In this document: positions 17,522 through 25,781 of the stretch, in pieces
Numbering within the stretch: the first letter of the stretch is position 1
How the letters are laid out: each line of letters starts with the position of its first letter
NCBI RefSeq assembly: GCF_900101455.1
Contig: NZ_FMZJ01000020.1
Coordinates: 1 to 64,000 of the forward strand
Direction of reading: 5' to 3'
Length of the DNA stretch: 64,000 nt
Source of the DNA: Sphingomonas sp. YR710
Lineage (GTDB): Bacteria > Pseudomonadota > Alphaproteobacteria > Sphingomonadales > Sphingomonadaceae
Position numbers and translations under genes: made by a program
Notes under the pieces: model-generated
What the model was told of the DNA's origin: nothing
The model's database searches: none
What the model saw: only the letters and a program-made list of their open reading frames with translations

Positions 17522-18421
17522 TTAGCTCGCGACGGCGTTACCGCTGCCGCTCGCCTGGCCCTTCGCCTTGCCGCTCGCCTGGCCATTGGCCTGCTGTTTG
17601 GCGACCTTCTTGACGTCCGCCTTGCCCATGCCCGACACGAGCGCGTTGCCCGAACCCGAGAAATTGGCGGCCGGCAGGGTTGCGGTCGAATCGCCGACCT
17701 TCATCACCACCGACTGGACGGTGCCATTCGCAGTCGTGCGGACATCCTGCACCGTGCCGATCACCTTGCCGCGCGCATCCTGGACAGGCATGCCGGGCGA
17801 CAGGCCGAAGCTGCCGGCGCCATTGGCCGCCGACGAGCCCGCCAGCGCCAGCGAGGTCAGGCCGCCCGAGCCGTTGGCGGCGGCGTTGCCAGCAAACGAG
17901 CCGCCGCCCGAAGCCGTGCCGGATGCGCCATTCACGGCACCGCCTGCAGCCGAACGCGCCGTTCCGGCCGTTCCGGCCACTGTCGAACGCGCTGCGGACG
18001 TGGTGCCCTGCACCGTCTGGCGCACCGTATCGGTGCCGACCAGCTGGGCGTTGGCGCTACCGCCAGCCGAACCCGAACCGCTCCCGGCCAGGCTGTTGCC
18101 GGCCGCACCGGCCGTCCCGGCGAGATTGCCGGCGGCGTTGCCGCTGGCCGAAGCCTTGCCGCTCTTGCGATCGACGTGATGCGAGGCCGAACCGGAGGCC
18201 GCGCCATTTAGCGAGCCGGTGGTCGATCCGATCGAGCTGCCGATATTGCCAGCCCCGCCCATCATCCCGCCCGCACCGCCGGTGATGCCGCCGAGGCCAC
18301 CACCAATACCGCCGACGAGACCGCCACCCAGGCCGCCACCGCCGCCCAGAAGCTGCGCCGACGCCGGTGACAATGCGATCGCGAGCGCAATCACGGGCGT
18401 ACCAAAGAGAAACTTTTTCAT
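17522..18421 (-). CDS. Gly/Ala/Ser-rich secreted protein with PRC-like segment
   Basis: A 299-residue exported protein of extreme composition. A signal peptide ('FGTPVIALAIALSPASAQ') precedes a Gly-rich block ('LLGGGGGLGGGLVGGIGG' onward), then a long Ala/Ser/Gly/Thr stretch, then a small ordered segment around 225-262 ('GMPVQDARGKVIGTVQDV'), which resembles the PRC-barrel-type beta pattern 'G..V.D..G..IG.V.DV'. The C-terminus is a basic Ala/Gly/Ser tail. The start at 18421 is set by the signal peptide and AAGGA upstream. Probably surface or periplasmic; function unknown. Confidence 0.75.
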   Translation of the reverse strand: MKKFLFGTPVIALAIALSPASAQLLGGGGGLGGGLVGGIGGGLGGITGGAGGMMGGAGNIGSSIGSTTGSLNGAASGSASHHVDRKSGKASASGNAAGNLAGTAGAAGNSLAGSGSGSAGGSANAQLVGTDTVRQTVQGTTSAARSTVAGTAGTARSAAGGAVNGASGTASGGGSFAGNAAANGSGGLTSLALAGSSAANGAGSFGLSPGMPVQDARGKVIGTVQDVRTTANGTVQSVVMKVGDSTATLPAANFSGSGNALVSGMGKADVKKVAKQQANGQASGKAKGQASGSGNAVAS

Positions 18422-18571
18422 CGCTCTTATCCTTCCATGCTTACGGCGATCTTTCAGCCGCACATGGGGACAACGAGAGCGGTCAGGATTTCATCCCGAT
18501 TGTGACGAAAAAATTTCGATAGACTTGGATTAACGAAACAAATGCCGAAAATCCGCCATTGTCGCACGACT

Positions 18572-19843
18572 TCATTGTGAAGCGATCGCGCAGGTGCCGC
18601 AGATGATGCCCCGGCCATAGAGACCGGCCCCGCCACCGCGCGACGGGCGAACCGCCTCTCCGGCGAGTGCCGCGACCGCGGCCGCGCGTGTCCGTCGCGC
18701 TTCGGGCGACAACATGGCCAAGCGGGCCGCCACGAACGGCGCGGCGAAGGATGTTCCGCGCACAGTGCCGAGACCGCCACCGGGGCGGGCCGCCATCAGA
18801 TTCGCGCCGGGCGCGGCGAAATCGAGATGGGACGCGCGGCCGGCCTCGATCAGCGCCCTGCCCTTGCCATCCACCCCGGTCACCGCGATCACCTGGGGGT
18901 AAGAGGCCGGAAAGGCCGGCGGCGCGGCCGGGCCGTCATTGCCGACGGCGGCGACCATCAACACGCCCTTCGCAGCAGCAACCGAGACCGCGCGGGCGAG
19001 CAACGGATTGTCGGGGCCAGTCAGGCTGACATTGATCACCGCAACGCCGCTCTGGAGCAGCCAGCCCATCGCCTGCGCGATCGCCAGCGCATTGCCGCCA
19101 CGCGGATCCCTTCCGTAAATGTCGGCCGCATAGAGGCTCGCGCCGGGCGCTACGCCGTGCATCGCACCATGGCCGATCATGATCGACGCAATCGCGGTCG
19201 CATGAGCGCTCGCAAAAGGCGCACCTTTGGTGAATCCGCGTTGCGCGACCGGCGGCAGGGTCGGGTGCGGGGCGACGCCCCCGTCGATCAGCCCGATCGC
19301 CACCGCTCGACCTTCGCCGGCGGCGGCGCCCGCTTCGACCGTCGCGCGGCTGACACTGCCGCTCGGTTCGTAAAGCGGGTTGGACTGGATGACGGCACCA
19401 GGGGCCAGCTTCGCCAACCTGCGCTCGGCCGTCCGCAGCGACATGGAGGCGGGCACCCGCAGACGTACCGTTCGGATATCGAGGCCGTCTAGTCGCACAT
19501 CGTCGATGATAGCAAAGCCCTCGGACGTCGCCGAAGCGATCGCCTTCGGATCAGGCTCGAGCAGGATCAGCTCGCCGCGCACCGCCACATTGCCGCGACT
19601 GTCAAATTCCAGATCGGCGGGATACCGGCGAACCAGATCGACAATCCGCGACAGCCGATCCTGCGCGAGACCTGCCACCGCGCCGACGGCCTGCTCCGTA
19701 ATGCCACCAACGACACCACCGACATCGCGGCGGAGTTGATCGACCTGGCCCACCACCCCGCCAACCTGTGGCAGCAACTGCGCCGATGCCGCCGCCGCCA
19801 GCATCGCCGCCGCCATTGCCAATGCTGATCGCAAGCGCCGCAT
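18572..19843 (-). CDS. Secreted subtilisin-like (S8) serine protease
   Basis: A 423-residue exported protease. A signal peptide ('LAMAAAMLAAAASAQ') is followed by a propeptide-like region to about 165. The catalytic triad is visible: Asp in 'IGLIDGGVAPHP', His in 'ASAHATAIASIM', Ser in 'GTSFAAPFVAARLAM', with the oxyanion Asn in 'AAVGNDGPA'. Start 19843 was chosen because AGGAGA lies directly upstream; an ATG at 19864 is possible. It is divergent from an ECF sigma/anti-sigma pair. The mature N-terminus ('AQLLPQVGGVVGQ') resembles that of the neighbouring Gly-rich protein, hinting at common handling. Confidence 0.9.
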   Translation of the reverse strand: MRRLRSALAMAAAMLAAAASAQLLPQVGGVVGQVDQLRRDVGGVVGGITEQAVGAVAGLAQDRLSRIVDLVRRYPADLEFDSRGNVAVRGELILLEPDPKAIASATSEGFAIIDDVRLDGLDIRTVRLRVPASMSLRTAERRLAKLAPGAVIQSNPLYEPSGSVSRATVEAGAAAGEGRAVAIGLIDGGVAPHPTLPPVAQRGFTKGAPFASAHATAIASIMIGHGAMHGVAPGASLYAADIYGRDPRGGNALAIAQAMGWLLQSGVAVINVSLTGPDNPLLARAVSVAAAKGVLMVAAVGNDGPAAPPAFPASYPQVIAVTGVDGKGRALIEAGRASHLDFAAPGANLMAARPGGGLGTVRGTSFAAPFVAARLAMLSPEARRTRAAAVAALAGEAVRPSRGGGAGLYGRGIICGTCAIASQ

Positions 19844-19974
19844 TCTTCTCCTGTCCTTTGCCATAGCTTGGCGATCAACAATTTTCGTGTCGATCGCTTC
19901 ATGTGGGATTAAACGAGCAAGGGCATTCGTTTCATCCCTGTCGGCAGAGGATCGCGTGACGTGAAAGGCGAAGA

Positions 19975-20466
19975 TTGAGCCCGTTCGAACGCGATCTGCT
20001 GGACCTGTTGCCGCGCCTGCGCCGTTTTGCCCGGTCGCTGGCGCGCGATGCGACCGATGCCGACGATCTGTGCCAGATGGCGCTTGAACGCGCGCTGAAG
20101 GCAGAAGGACAATGGCAGCCCGGGACAAGACTGGATTCGTGGATGTACAGGATCATGCGCAATTGCTGGATCGACGAAAGCCGCGCCCGGAAGCGACGCT
20201 CCGAAACCTTCGTCGCCGAGGAAGCCGGCGCGACTGTCGGCGATGATGATGCGCGACGGATCGAAGCGCGGGTCGACCTCGGAAATGTCGACAAGGCGAT
20301 GGCGGCGCTTCCCGACGAACAGCGCGAAGTGATCGCACTGATCCTGGTCGAGGGGCTCGCCTATAAGGAAGCAGCGGAGGTGCTGGACCTGCCGATGGGT
20401 ACCGTCACCTCACGGTTGGCGCGCGGGCGGCAGGCGCTGATGACGATGCTGGGAGAGGCGGCATGA
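19975..20466 (+). CDS. ECF-family RNA polymerase sigma factor
   Basis: A 163-residue group 4 sigma factor. Region 2 spans about 5-70 with 'DATDADDLCQMALERAL' and 'SWMYRIMRNCWID'; region 4 spans about 105-160 with 'LPDEQREVIALILVEGL' and the helix-turn-helix 'YKEAAEVLDLPMGTVTSRL'. The start is a TTG at 19975, six bases after AAGG, since the nearby GTG frame stops immediately and no earlier ATG is in frame. It is coupled to the anti-sigma gene (ATGA). Signal and regulon unknown; the divergent protease is an obvious candidate target. Confidence 0.92.
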   Translation: MSPFERDLLDLLPRLRRFARSLARDATDADDLCQMALERALKAEGQWQPGTRLDSWMYRIMRNCWIDESRARKRRSETFVAEEAGATVGDDDARRIEARVDLGNVDKAMAALPDEQREVIALILVEGLAYKEAAEVLDLPMGTVTSRLARGRQALMTMLGEAA

Positions 20467-21173
20467 ACGAGCAGGCAACCGAAGAGCGGATCATCGCTTA
20501 TGTCGATGGCGAACTCGGGCCGATCGAGGCCTTGCGGTTCGAACGGGCGATGGAGGAGGATCCCGGCCTCGCCGAGCAGGTGGCGAAGCACCGCGCCTTG
20601 CGCGCGCGGATCGCCGAACATTTCGCCCCGGTGGTGCATGAACCACTGCCCGAGCGGCTGACAGACATGCTCGATCGCCGCCCGAACGTCATCGTCTTTC
20701 CCGCGCGCAAGCCGGCGACCCGCCTACCCGCTTATCGGCGCTGGGGCGCGATCGCGGCGACGCTCGCCGTCGGCGTGATCGCCGGCCAGCTGATTCCGCG
20801 TGCCGGCGGCCCCGCCGTCACCGAGCGCGACGGCGCCATCGTCGCGCAGGCCGGCCTTGCCCATGCGCTCGATACGCAACTGGCGTCGGCGGGGCCCGGC
20901 AGCGGATATGTGATGGGTGTCAGTTTCCGGGAGAAATCCGGTAATTATTGCCGCACATTTGCCGACGAGAAGGCCACCGGCATCGGATGCCGCCAGAATG
21001 ATCGCTGGCAGCTTCGGCTGTTGATCGCCGACGAATCGCGCGGCGCCAAAACCGACTATCGACAGGCCGGATCGGCAAATCCCGCGATCCTGCAGGTCGT
21101 CCAGGACATGGCGGCCGGCGCTCCGCTTGATGCCGCCCAAGAAAAAGATGCGCGCGATCGGGGCTGGAAATAG
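20463..21173 (+). CDS. Membrane-spanning anti-sigma factor
   Basis: A 236-residue protein. The N-terminal about 65 residues look like an anti-sigma domain ('IIAYVDGELGPIEALRFE') without a HxxxCxxC zinc motif. One membrane helix lies at about 96-112 ('WGAIAATLAVGVIAGQLI'), and an extracytoplasmic domain of about 120 residues has two Cys ('GNYCRTF' and 'GIGCRQND') that could form a disulfide or sense redox state. Start 20463 overlaps the sigma stop (ATGA), the standard arrangement for a sigma/anti-sigma pair made in a fixed ratio. Confidence 0.88.
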   Translation: MNEQATEERIIAYVDGELGPIEALRFERAMEEDPGLAEQVAKHRALRARIAEHFAPVVHEPLPERLTDMLDRRPNVIVFPARKPATRLPAYRRWGAIAATLAVGVIAGQLIPRAGGPAVTERDGAIVAQAGLAHALDTQLASAGPGSGYVMGVSFREKSGNYCRTFADEKATGIGCRQNDRWQLRLLIADESRGAKTDYRQAGSANPAILQVVQDMAAGAPLDAAQEKDARDRGWK

Positions 21174-21213
21174 GCGTTTCGATGCGTTTGTGAGCGTCAG
21201 GCCAGCCCCATCA

Positions 21214-21306
21214 CCGGCCCGCCCGCATTGACACGAGCCCGCACATCTTTATGAGCGCCGGCGGGCCACGCCGTCCCAACGCGGCGCGTGCTCTCTGTGA
21301 GGAGAG
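21214..21306 (+). promoter_or_regulatory. Structured serC leader, probable serC RNA motif
   Basis: The serC 5' region folds well by eye. GGCCCGCC at 21216-21223 pairs perfectly with GGCGGGCC at 21260-21267. CGCCG near 21270 pairs with CGGCG near 21283. CTCTC at 21291-21295 pairs with GAGAG at 21302-21306, which is the serC ribosome-binding site. A conserved 'serC' RNA motif is known upstream of serC in alphaproteobacteria, and its location and RBS-sequestering hairpin match. The effector is unknown. I did not compare against the covariance model. Confidence 0.6.
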
Positions 21307-21312
21307 TCTTAA

Positions 21313-22467
21313 ATGACTGAATTTGAACGCCCGGCCTCCAAGCCGGTACGACCCCATTTCTCTTCCGGCCCCTGTGCGAAACCGCCCGGCTGGTCCCCCG
21401 AAAAGCTCGCCACCGGTTCGCTCGGACGCTCGCACCGTTCGAAGCTGGGCAAGGCGCGGATCGTCCATGCGGTCGATCTCACCCGCGACATCTTGGGTAT
21501 TCCCGCGACGCACCGCATCGGCATCGTGCCTGGTTCGGATACCGGCGCGGTGGAGATGGCGTTGTGGAGCCTGCTGGGCGCCCGCAAGGCGACGATGGTC
21601 GCGTGGGAGAGCTTCGGCGAAGGCTGGGTCACCGACGTGGTCAAGCAGCTCAAGATCGACGCCGACGTGGTCAAGGCGCCATATGGCGCGCTTCCCGATC
21701 TGGCCGCGCTCGATCAGTCGACCGATATCGTCTTCACTTGGAACGGCACCACCTCCGGCGTGCGCGTGCCGAATGGCGACTGGATCCGCGACGACCGCGA
21801 GGGCCTGACGATCGCCGATGCCACCTCGGCCTGCTTCGCGCAGGACATTCCGTGGGACAAGCTCGATGTCGTCACCTTCTCCTGGCAGAAGGTGCTGGGC
21901 AGCGAAGGCGCGCACGGCATGCTCGTGCTCGGGCCGCGCGCGGTCGAACGGCTCGAAAGCTACAGCCCAGCCTGGCCGCTGCCGAAGATCTTCCGCATGA
22001 CGAAGGGCGGCAAGCTGATCGAAGGCATCTTCAAGGGCGAAACGATCAACACGCCGTCGCTGCTGGCGATCGAGGACTATATCTATTCGCTCGAATGGGC
22101 GAAGTCGCTCGGCGGGCTCAAGGCGCTGGTTGCACGGGCCGATGCCAATGCCGCGGCGGTCGATGCGTGGGTGCAGAAGACGCCGTGGATCGACCATCTC
22201 GCAGCCGATCCGGCCTCGCGCTCGAACACCTCGGTGTGCCTGAAATTCGCGGCCGAGGCGGTCCATGGTCTCGATGAGGAAGCGCAGCTCGCGCTCGTCA
22301 AGAAGATCGCCGGGCTGCTCGAGGTCGAGGATGCGGCTTACGATGTTGCCGGTTATCGCGATGCGCCCCCGGGTCTGCGGATCTGGTGCGGCGGCACCGT
22401 CGAGACCGCCGATATCGAGGCGCTCGGACCGTGGCTCGACTGGGCCTGGTCGCAGGCGCGCGCTTAA
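21313..22467 (+). CDS. serC: Phosphoserine aminotransferase SerC
   Basis: A 384-residue PLP enzyme that converts 3-phosphohydroxypyruvate to phosphoserine in serine synthesis (and acts in vitamin B6 supply in some bacteria). The PLP lysine lies in '[17 protein letters not shown]'; '[13 protein letters not shown]' and '[12 protein letters not shown]' bind cofactor. It belongs to the alphaproteobacterial-type SerC branch with an N-terminal '[14 protein letters not shown]'. GGAGAG sits six bases upstream, inside a hairpin. serA follows on the same strand after about 140 bases containing an inverted repeat pair. Confidence 0.96.
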   Translation: MTEFERPASKPVRPHFSSGPCAKPPGWSPEKLATGSLGRSHRSKLGKARIVHAVDLTRDILGIPATHRIGIVPGSDTGAVEMALWSLLGARKATMVAWESFGEGWVTDVVKQLKIDADVVKAPYGALPDLAALDQSTDIVFTWNGTTSGVRVPNGDWIRDDREGLTIADATSACFAQDIPWDKLDVVTFSWQKVLGSEGAHGMLVLGPRAVERLESYSPAWPLPKIFRMTKGGKLIEGIFKGETINTPSLLAIEDYIYSLEWAKSLGGLKALVARADANAAAVDAWVQKTPWIDHLAADPASRSNTSVCLKFAAEAVHGLDEEAQLALVKKIAGLLEVEDAAYDVAGYRDAPPGLRIWCGGTVETADIEALGPWLDWAWSQARA

Positions 22468-22493
22468 CCGCCTTTTTTCCAAATTCGACGCCA

Positions 22494-22580
22494 TTCCCGC
22501 GAAGGCGGGAACCCATAGCCTCCGAACCGCAAGAGACGCGAGCCTTTGAGGATATGGGTCCCCGCCTTCGCGGGGGTGAC
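22494..22580. repeat. Inverted pair of GAAG-loop palindromes between serC and serA
   Basis: Two hairpins face each other. The left unit has TTCCCGC-GAAG-GCGGGAA at 22494-22511 followed by CCCATA. The right unit at about 22553-22580 is TATGGGT then CCCCGC-CTTC-GCGGGG. Read on the opposite strand the right unit has the same order: palindrome with GAAG loop, then ACCCATA. The units are separated by about 35 bases. The same architecture recurs around the GIY-YIG gene at 24.2-24.6 kb. This is a REP/BIME-like doublet. Confidence 0.8.
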
Positions 22581-22605
22581 GGAATAAATTTCAAGGAATC
22601 TCCTT

Positions 22606-24183
22606 ATGCCTAAAGTCCTCATTTCCGATCAGATGGATCCGCTCGCCGCCCAGATCTTCCGCCAGCGCGGGATTCAGGTCGACGAGATCACCGGCAAGAC
22701 CAAGGAAGAGCTGATCGCGATCATCAGCGATTATGACGGCCTTGCGATCCGCTCCGCGACCAAGGTCACCAAGGACGTGCTCGCCGCCGCGACCAACCTC
22801 AAGGTGGTCGGCCGCGCCGGCATCGGCGTCGACAATGTCGATATCCCGGCCGCCAGCGCCAAGGGCGTGGTGGTGATGAACACCCCGTTCGGCAATTCGA
22901 TCACGACTGCCGAACATGCCATTGCCCTGATGTTCGCCCTCGCCCGCGACCTGCCCGAAGCCGACCGCTCGACCCAGGCCGGCAAGTGGGAGAAGAACCG
23001 CTTCATGGGCGTCGAGGTCACCAGCAAGACTTTGGGCCTGATCGGCGCGGGCAATATCGGCTCGATCGTCGCCGATCGCGCCTTGGGCCTGAAGATGAAG
23101 GTCGTGGCTTACGATCCGTTCCTGACCCCGGAACGCGCCGTCGAGATGGGTGTCGAGAAGGTGACGCTCGACGAACTGCTGGCGCGCGCCGACTTCATCA
23201 CGCTTCATACACCGCTGACCGACAGCACGCGCAATATCCTGTCGGCCGAAAATATTGCCAAGTGCAAGAAGGGCGTGCGCATCATCAACTGCGCGCGCGG
23301 CGGGCTGGTCGATGAGGCGGCGCTGAAGGCAGCACTCGATTCGGGCCATGTCGCGGGCGCCGCGCTCGACGTGTTCGTCACCGAACCGGCCAAGGAATCG
23401 CCATTATTCGGTACCCCGAACTTCATCTCCACGCCGCACCTCGGCGCGTCGACCAACGAAGCGCAGGTCAATGTCGCCATCCAGGTCGCCGAACAGATGT
23501 CTGATTTCCTGCTGAGCGGCGGCGTCACCAACGCGCTCAACATGCCGTCCTTGTCGGCCGAGGAAGCGCCGAAGCTGAAGCCCTACATGGCACTCGCCGA
23601 ACGGCTCGGTGCTCTGGTCGGGCAGCTCGAAGGCGATGCGATCAAGGCGGTCGCGATCGAGGTCGAGGGCGCCGCCGCCGAGCTCAACCAGAAGCCTATC
23701 ACAGGCGCCGTTCTCGCCGGGCTGATGGGCGTCTATTCGGACACGGTGAACATGGTCAATGCGCCGTTCCTCGCCAAGGAGCGCGGGCTCGATGTCCGCG
23801 AGGTGCGCCATGATCGCGAGGGCGATTACAGCACGCTGATACGCGTCACGGTGAAGACGGCAGCCGGTGACAAGTCGGTGGCCGGCACCCTGTTTGCCAA
23901 TGCCGAACCCCGGCTCGTCGAGATCTTCGGCGTGAAGGTGGAGGCCGATCTGGCGGGAACGATGGTCTATATCGTCAATGTCGACGCCCCCGGCTTCATC
24001 GGCCGGCTGGGTTCGACTTTGGGCGAAGCCGGCGTCAACATCGGCACCTTCCATCTCGGCCGCCGTTCGGCGGGCGGTGAGGCCGTGGTGCTGCTGTCGG
24101 TCGACACATCGGTGGACGACGCGCTGAAGGCCAAGATCGCGCAGCTGCCCGGCGTGAAGGCGGCGAAGGCGCTGGCGTTCTGA
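22606..24183 (+). CDS. serA: D-3-phosphoglycerate dehydrogenase SerA
   Basis: A 525-residue long-form SerA, catalysing the first step of serine synthesis. Nucleotide-binding 'LGLIGAGNIGSIVADRA' lies at about 144-160. Catalytic Arg and neighbours are in 'NCARGGLVDEAAL', with Glu in 'VFVTEPAKESPLF' and His in 'STPHLGASTNEAQ'. An intervening domain (about 320-450) precedes a C-terminal ACT domain (about 452-525, 'VNVDAPGFIGRLG') typical of serine-sensitive enzymes. AAGGA precedes the ATG. It forms a serine-synthesis pair with serC, although palindromes lie between them. Confidence 0.97.
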   Translation: MPKVLISDQMDPLAAQIFRQRGIQVDEITGKTKEELIAIISDYDGLAIRSATKVTKDVLAAATNLKVVGRAGIGVDNVDIPAASAKGVVVMNTPFGNSITTAEHAIALMFALARDLPEADRSTQAGKWEKNRFMGVEVTSKTLGLIGAGNIGSIVADRALGLKMKVVAYDPFLTPERAVEMGVEKVTLDELLARADFITLHTPLTDSTRNILSAENIAKCKKGVRIINCARGGLVDEAALKAALDSGHVAGAALDVFVTEPAKESPLFGTPNFISTPHLGASTNEAQVNVAIQVAEQMSDFLLSGGVTNALNMPSLSAEEAPKLKPYMALAERLGALVGQLEGDAIKAVAIEVEGAAAELNQKPITGAVLAGLMGVYSDTVNMVNAPFLAKERGLDVREVRHDREGDYSTLIRVTVKTAAGDKSVAGTLFANAEPRLVEIFGVKVEADLAGTMVYIVNVDAPGFIGRLGSTLGEAGVNIGTFHLGRRSAGGEAVVLLSVDTSVDDALKAKIAQLPGVKAAKALAF

Positions 24184-24199
24184 GAATTCGGAACTTCAC

Positions 24200-24229
24200 G
24201 TCGCCCCAGCGAAGGCTGGGGCCCATGTC
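24200..24229 (+). repeat. GAAG-loop palindromic repeat, left copy
   Basis: An eight-base perfect stem GCCCCAGC/GCTGGGGC with a GAAG loop (24203-24222) is preceded by GTC-like and followed by CCATGTC. It is the mirror image of the copy at 24551-24580. The two 30-base units differ at two positions only, and those two positions pair with each other in the hairpin. Confidence 0.85.
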
Positions 24230-24237
24230 TCTCCTGG

Positions 24238-24528
24238 CTAGGCGTTGATCTCGTTATAAAGATCGTGCCAGTCGGGATTGGCCTTCTCGATCAGGTTAAG
24301 CTTCCATGCTCGCTTCCAGGCCTTCATCGCCTTTTCACGAACAATGGCCTCGTCGATACGATCATGGCACTCAACATAGACAAGGCGCGTCAAGCCATGA
24401 CGCCGGCAGAAATCGGAACCGGTTCCATTTTTGTGCTGAAAGACACGAGCTGCGATGTCGGCCGTGACACCGATATACAGCGTACCCGAAACGCCGTTCG
24501 ACATGATGTAGACGTACCCACATTTCAT
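24238..24528 (-). CDS. Small GIY-YIG endonuclease-like protein
   Basis: A 96-residue protein with a complete minimal GIY-YIG domain: 'GYVYIMSN' and 'GTLYIGVT' supply the two signature strands, followed by Arg in 'ADIAARVFQHKNG', the 'FCRRHGLTRLVYVE' strand and Glu in 'DEAIVREKAMKAWKR'. The catalytic fold hydrolyses DNA phosphodiesters in homing nucleases and UvrC, but these stand-alone proteins are uncharacterised. ATG 24528 begins the domain; ATG 24561, which overlaps the right repeat unit, would add 11 residues. It lies between two inverted palindromic repeats and reads opposite to serA and hisZ. Confidence 0.85.
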   Translation of the reverse strand: MKCGYVYIMSNGVSGTLYIGVTADIAARVFQHKNGTGSDFCRRHGLTRLVYVECHDRIDEAIVREKAMKAWKRAWKLNLIEKANPDWHDLYNEINA

Positions 24529-24550
24529 ATGGCCATCGTGCGTAAAAATA

Positions 24551-24580
24551 GACATGGGCACCAGCCTTCGCTGGTGCGAC
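24551..24580 (-). repeat. GAAG-loop palindromic repeat, right copy
   Basis: Inverted partner of 24200-24229. Read on the minus strand it has the stem GCACCAGC/GCTGGTGC with a GAAG loop, then CCATGTC. One stem pair changed from C-G to A-T relative to the left copy, a compensatory change that keeps the hairpin. The GIY-YIG gene lies exactly between the copies. Confidence 0.85.
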
Positions 24581-24651
24581 GGGTTCTAAAACGGAAACCC
24601 TAAACCCCAAAAGCTGGCACTCCCCGAAAACAACGCTATGAGCCTGTGCGC

Positions 24652-25767
24652 ATGACCATAACTCCCGGCCTGCTCCCCGAAGGACTTCGCGATCGGCTGC
24701 CCCCGCAGGCGGAAGCCGGGTCGCGCCTGTTGCATCGGGTGATCGTGGCGATCGGGCGGCATGGCTATGCACGGGTAACGCCGCCGCTCGCCGAGTTCGA
24801 AGAAGGGCTCGTCGGCCGACTCAAGACATCGCGCGCGCAGGATCTGCTGCGGTTCGTCGATCCGGTATCGCAGCGCACCCTCGCGCTCCGGCCCGATATC
24901 ACCGCGCAGGTCGGCCGCATCGCCGTCACCCGCATGGGGCATCGGCCGCGGCCGCTGCGGCTTGCTTATGGCGGGCCGGTGCTCAAGCTGCGCGCCACCC
25001 AGCTGCGGCCCGAGCGCGAACTGACCCAGGCGGGCGCCGAGCTCATCGGCACCGACAGCCTTGCGGCGGTGATCGAGATCCTGGCGGTCGCGATCGAGTC
25101 TCTGAAAGTTGCAGGCGTCACCGGCATCACCGTCGATCTGACCCTCCCCGATCTGGTCGAAACGCTGGCCGCGGGCGCGATGCCATTGCCGCCGGGACGG
25201 CTCGAAGCCGTTCGCGACATGCTCGATGCCAAGGATGCCGGCGGGCTCGCCAGCCTGGGCGCCGAGGCCTATCTCCCGTTCATCGCCGCCGCGGGGCCGG
25301 TTGCCCCCGCTCTGGAGCGGCTGCGCGCGATCGATGGCGCCAAGGCGCTCGACGCAAGGCTGGAATCCATCGAGAAGATCGCCGCCGCGATCGGCACCGA
25401 TGTCGCGCTCACACTCGACCCCACCGAACGGCACGGCTTCGAATATCAGACATGGATCGGCTTTTCGCTGTTCGGCCACGGCCTCTCGGGCGAGATCGGC
25501 CGGGGCGGCAGTTACACGATCGTCCATCCCGACGGCCGCGAAGAGACGGCGGTCGGCTTTTCGATCTATATCGACCCGCTTGTTGACGTCGGGCTCGGCG
25601 TCGTCGACCGCAAGCATATCTTCTTGCCGCTCGGCACCGATCCCGCCGTCGCAGCGAAGCTGCGCGCCGACGACTGGACGACGATCGCCGCGCTTGCCGC
25701 CGATGACGATGCCTCGGCGCTCGGCTGTACTCATATCTTCCGCGGCGATCAGCCGCAGCCTCTTTGA
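24652..25767 (+). CDS. hisZ: ATP phosphoribosyltransferase regulatory subunit HisZ
   Basis: A 371-residue class II aminoacyl-tRNA synthetase-like protein without tRNA charging function; it pairs with short-form HisG in histidine synthesis. The catalytic-core-like motifs are 'RVTPPLAEFEEGL' and 'LRPDITAQVGRIA', and motif 3-like 'GRGGSYTI' is followed by 'AVGFSIYIDPL'. The 100-residue anticodon domain of HisRS is missing, which favours HisZ. No hisG is in this window. ATG 24652 is used; GTG 24646 is in frame. purA follows after 14 bases. Confidence 0.88.
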   Translation: MTITPGLLPEGLRDRLPPQAEAGSRLLHRVIVAIGRHGYARVTPPLAEFEEGLVGRLKTSRAQDLLRFVDPVSQRTLALRPDITAQVGRIAVTRMGHRPRPLRLAYGGPVLKLRATQLRPERELTQAGAELIGTDSLAAVIEILAVAIESLKVAGVTGITVDLTLPDLVETLAAGAMPLPPGRLEAVRDMLDAKDAGGLASLGAEAYLPFIAAAGPVAPALERLRAIDGAKALDARLESIEKIAAAIGTDVALTLDPTERHGFEYQTWIGFSLFGHGLSGEIGRGGSYTIVHPDGREETAVGFSIYIDPLVDVGLGVVDRKHIFLPLGTDPAVAAKLRADDWTTIAALAADDDASALGCTHIFRGDQPQPL

Positions 25768-25781
25768 ACAACGGATAGACC

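Noticed and set aside
21211-22494. Minus-strand 427-codon frame opposite serC
   Set aside because: Complementary shadow of a clear PLP enzyme and its leader.
24652-25767. Histidyl-tRNA synthetase
   Set aside because: The anticodon-binding domain is missing and the length matches HisZ.
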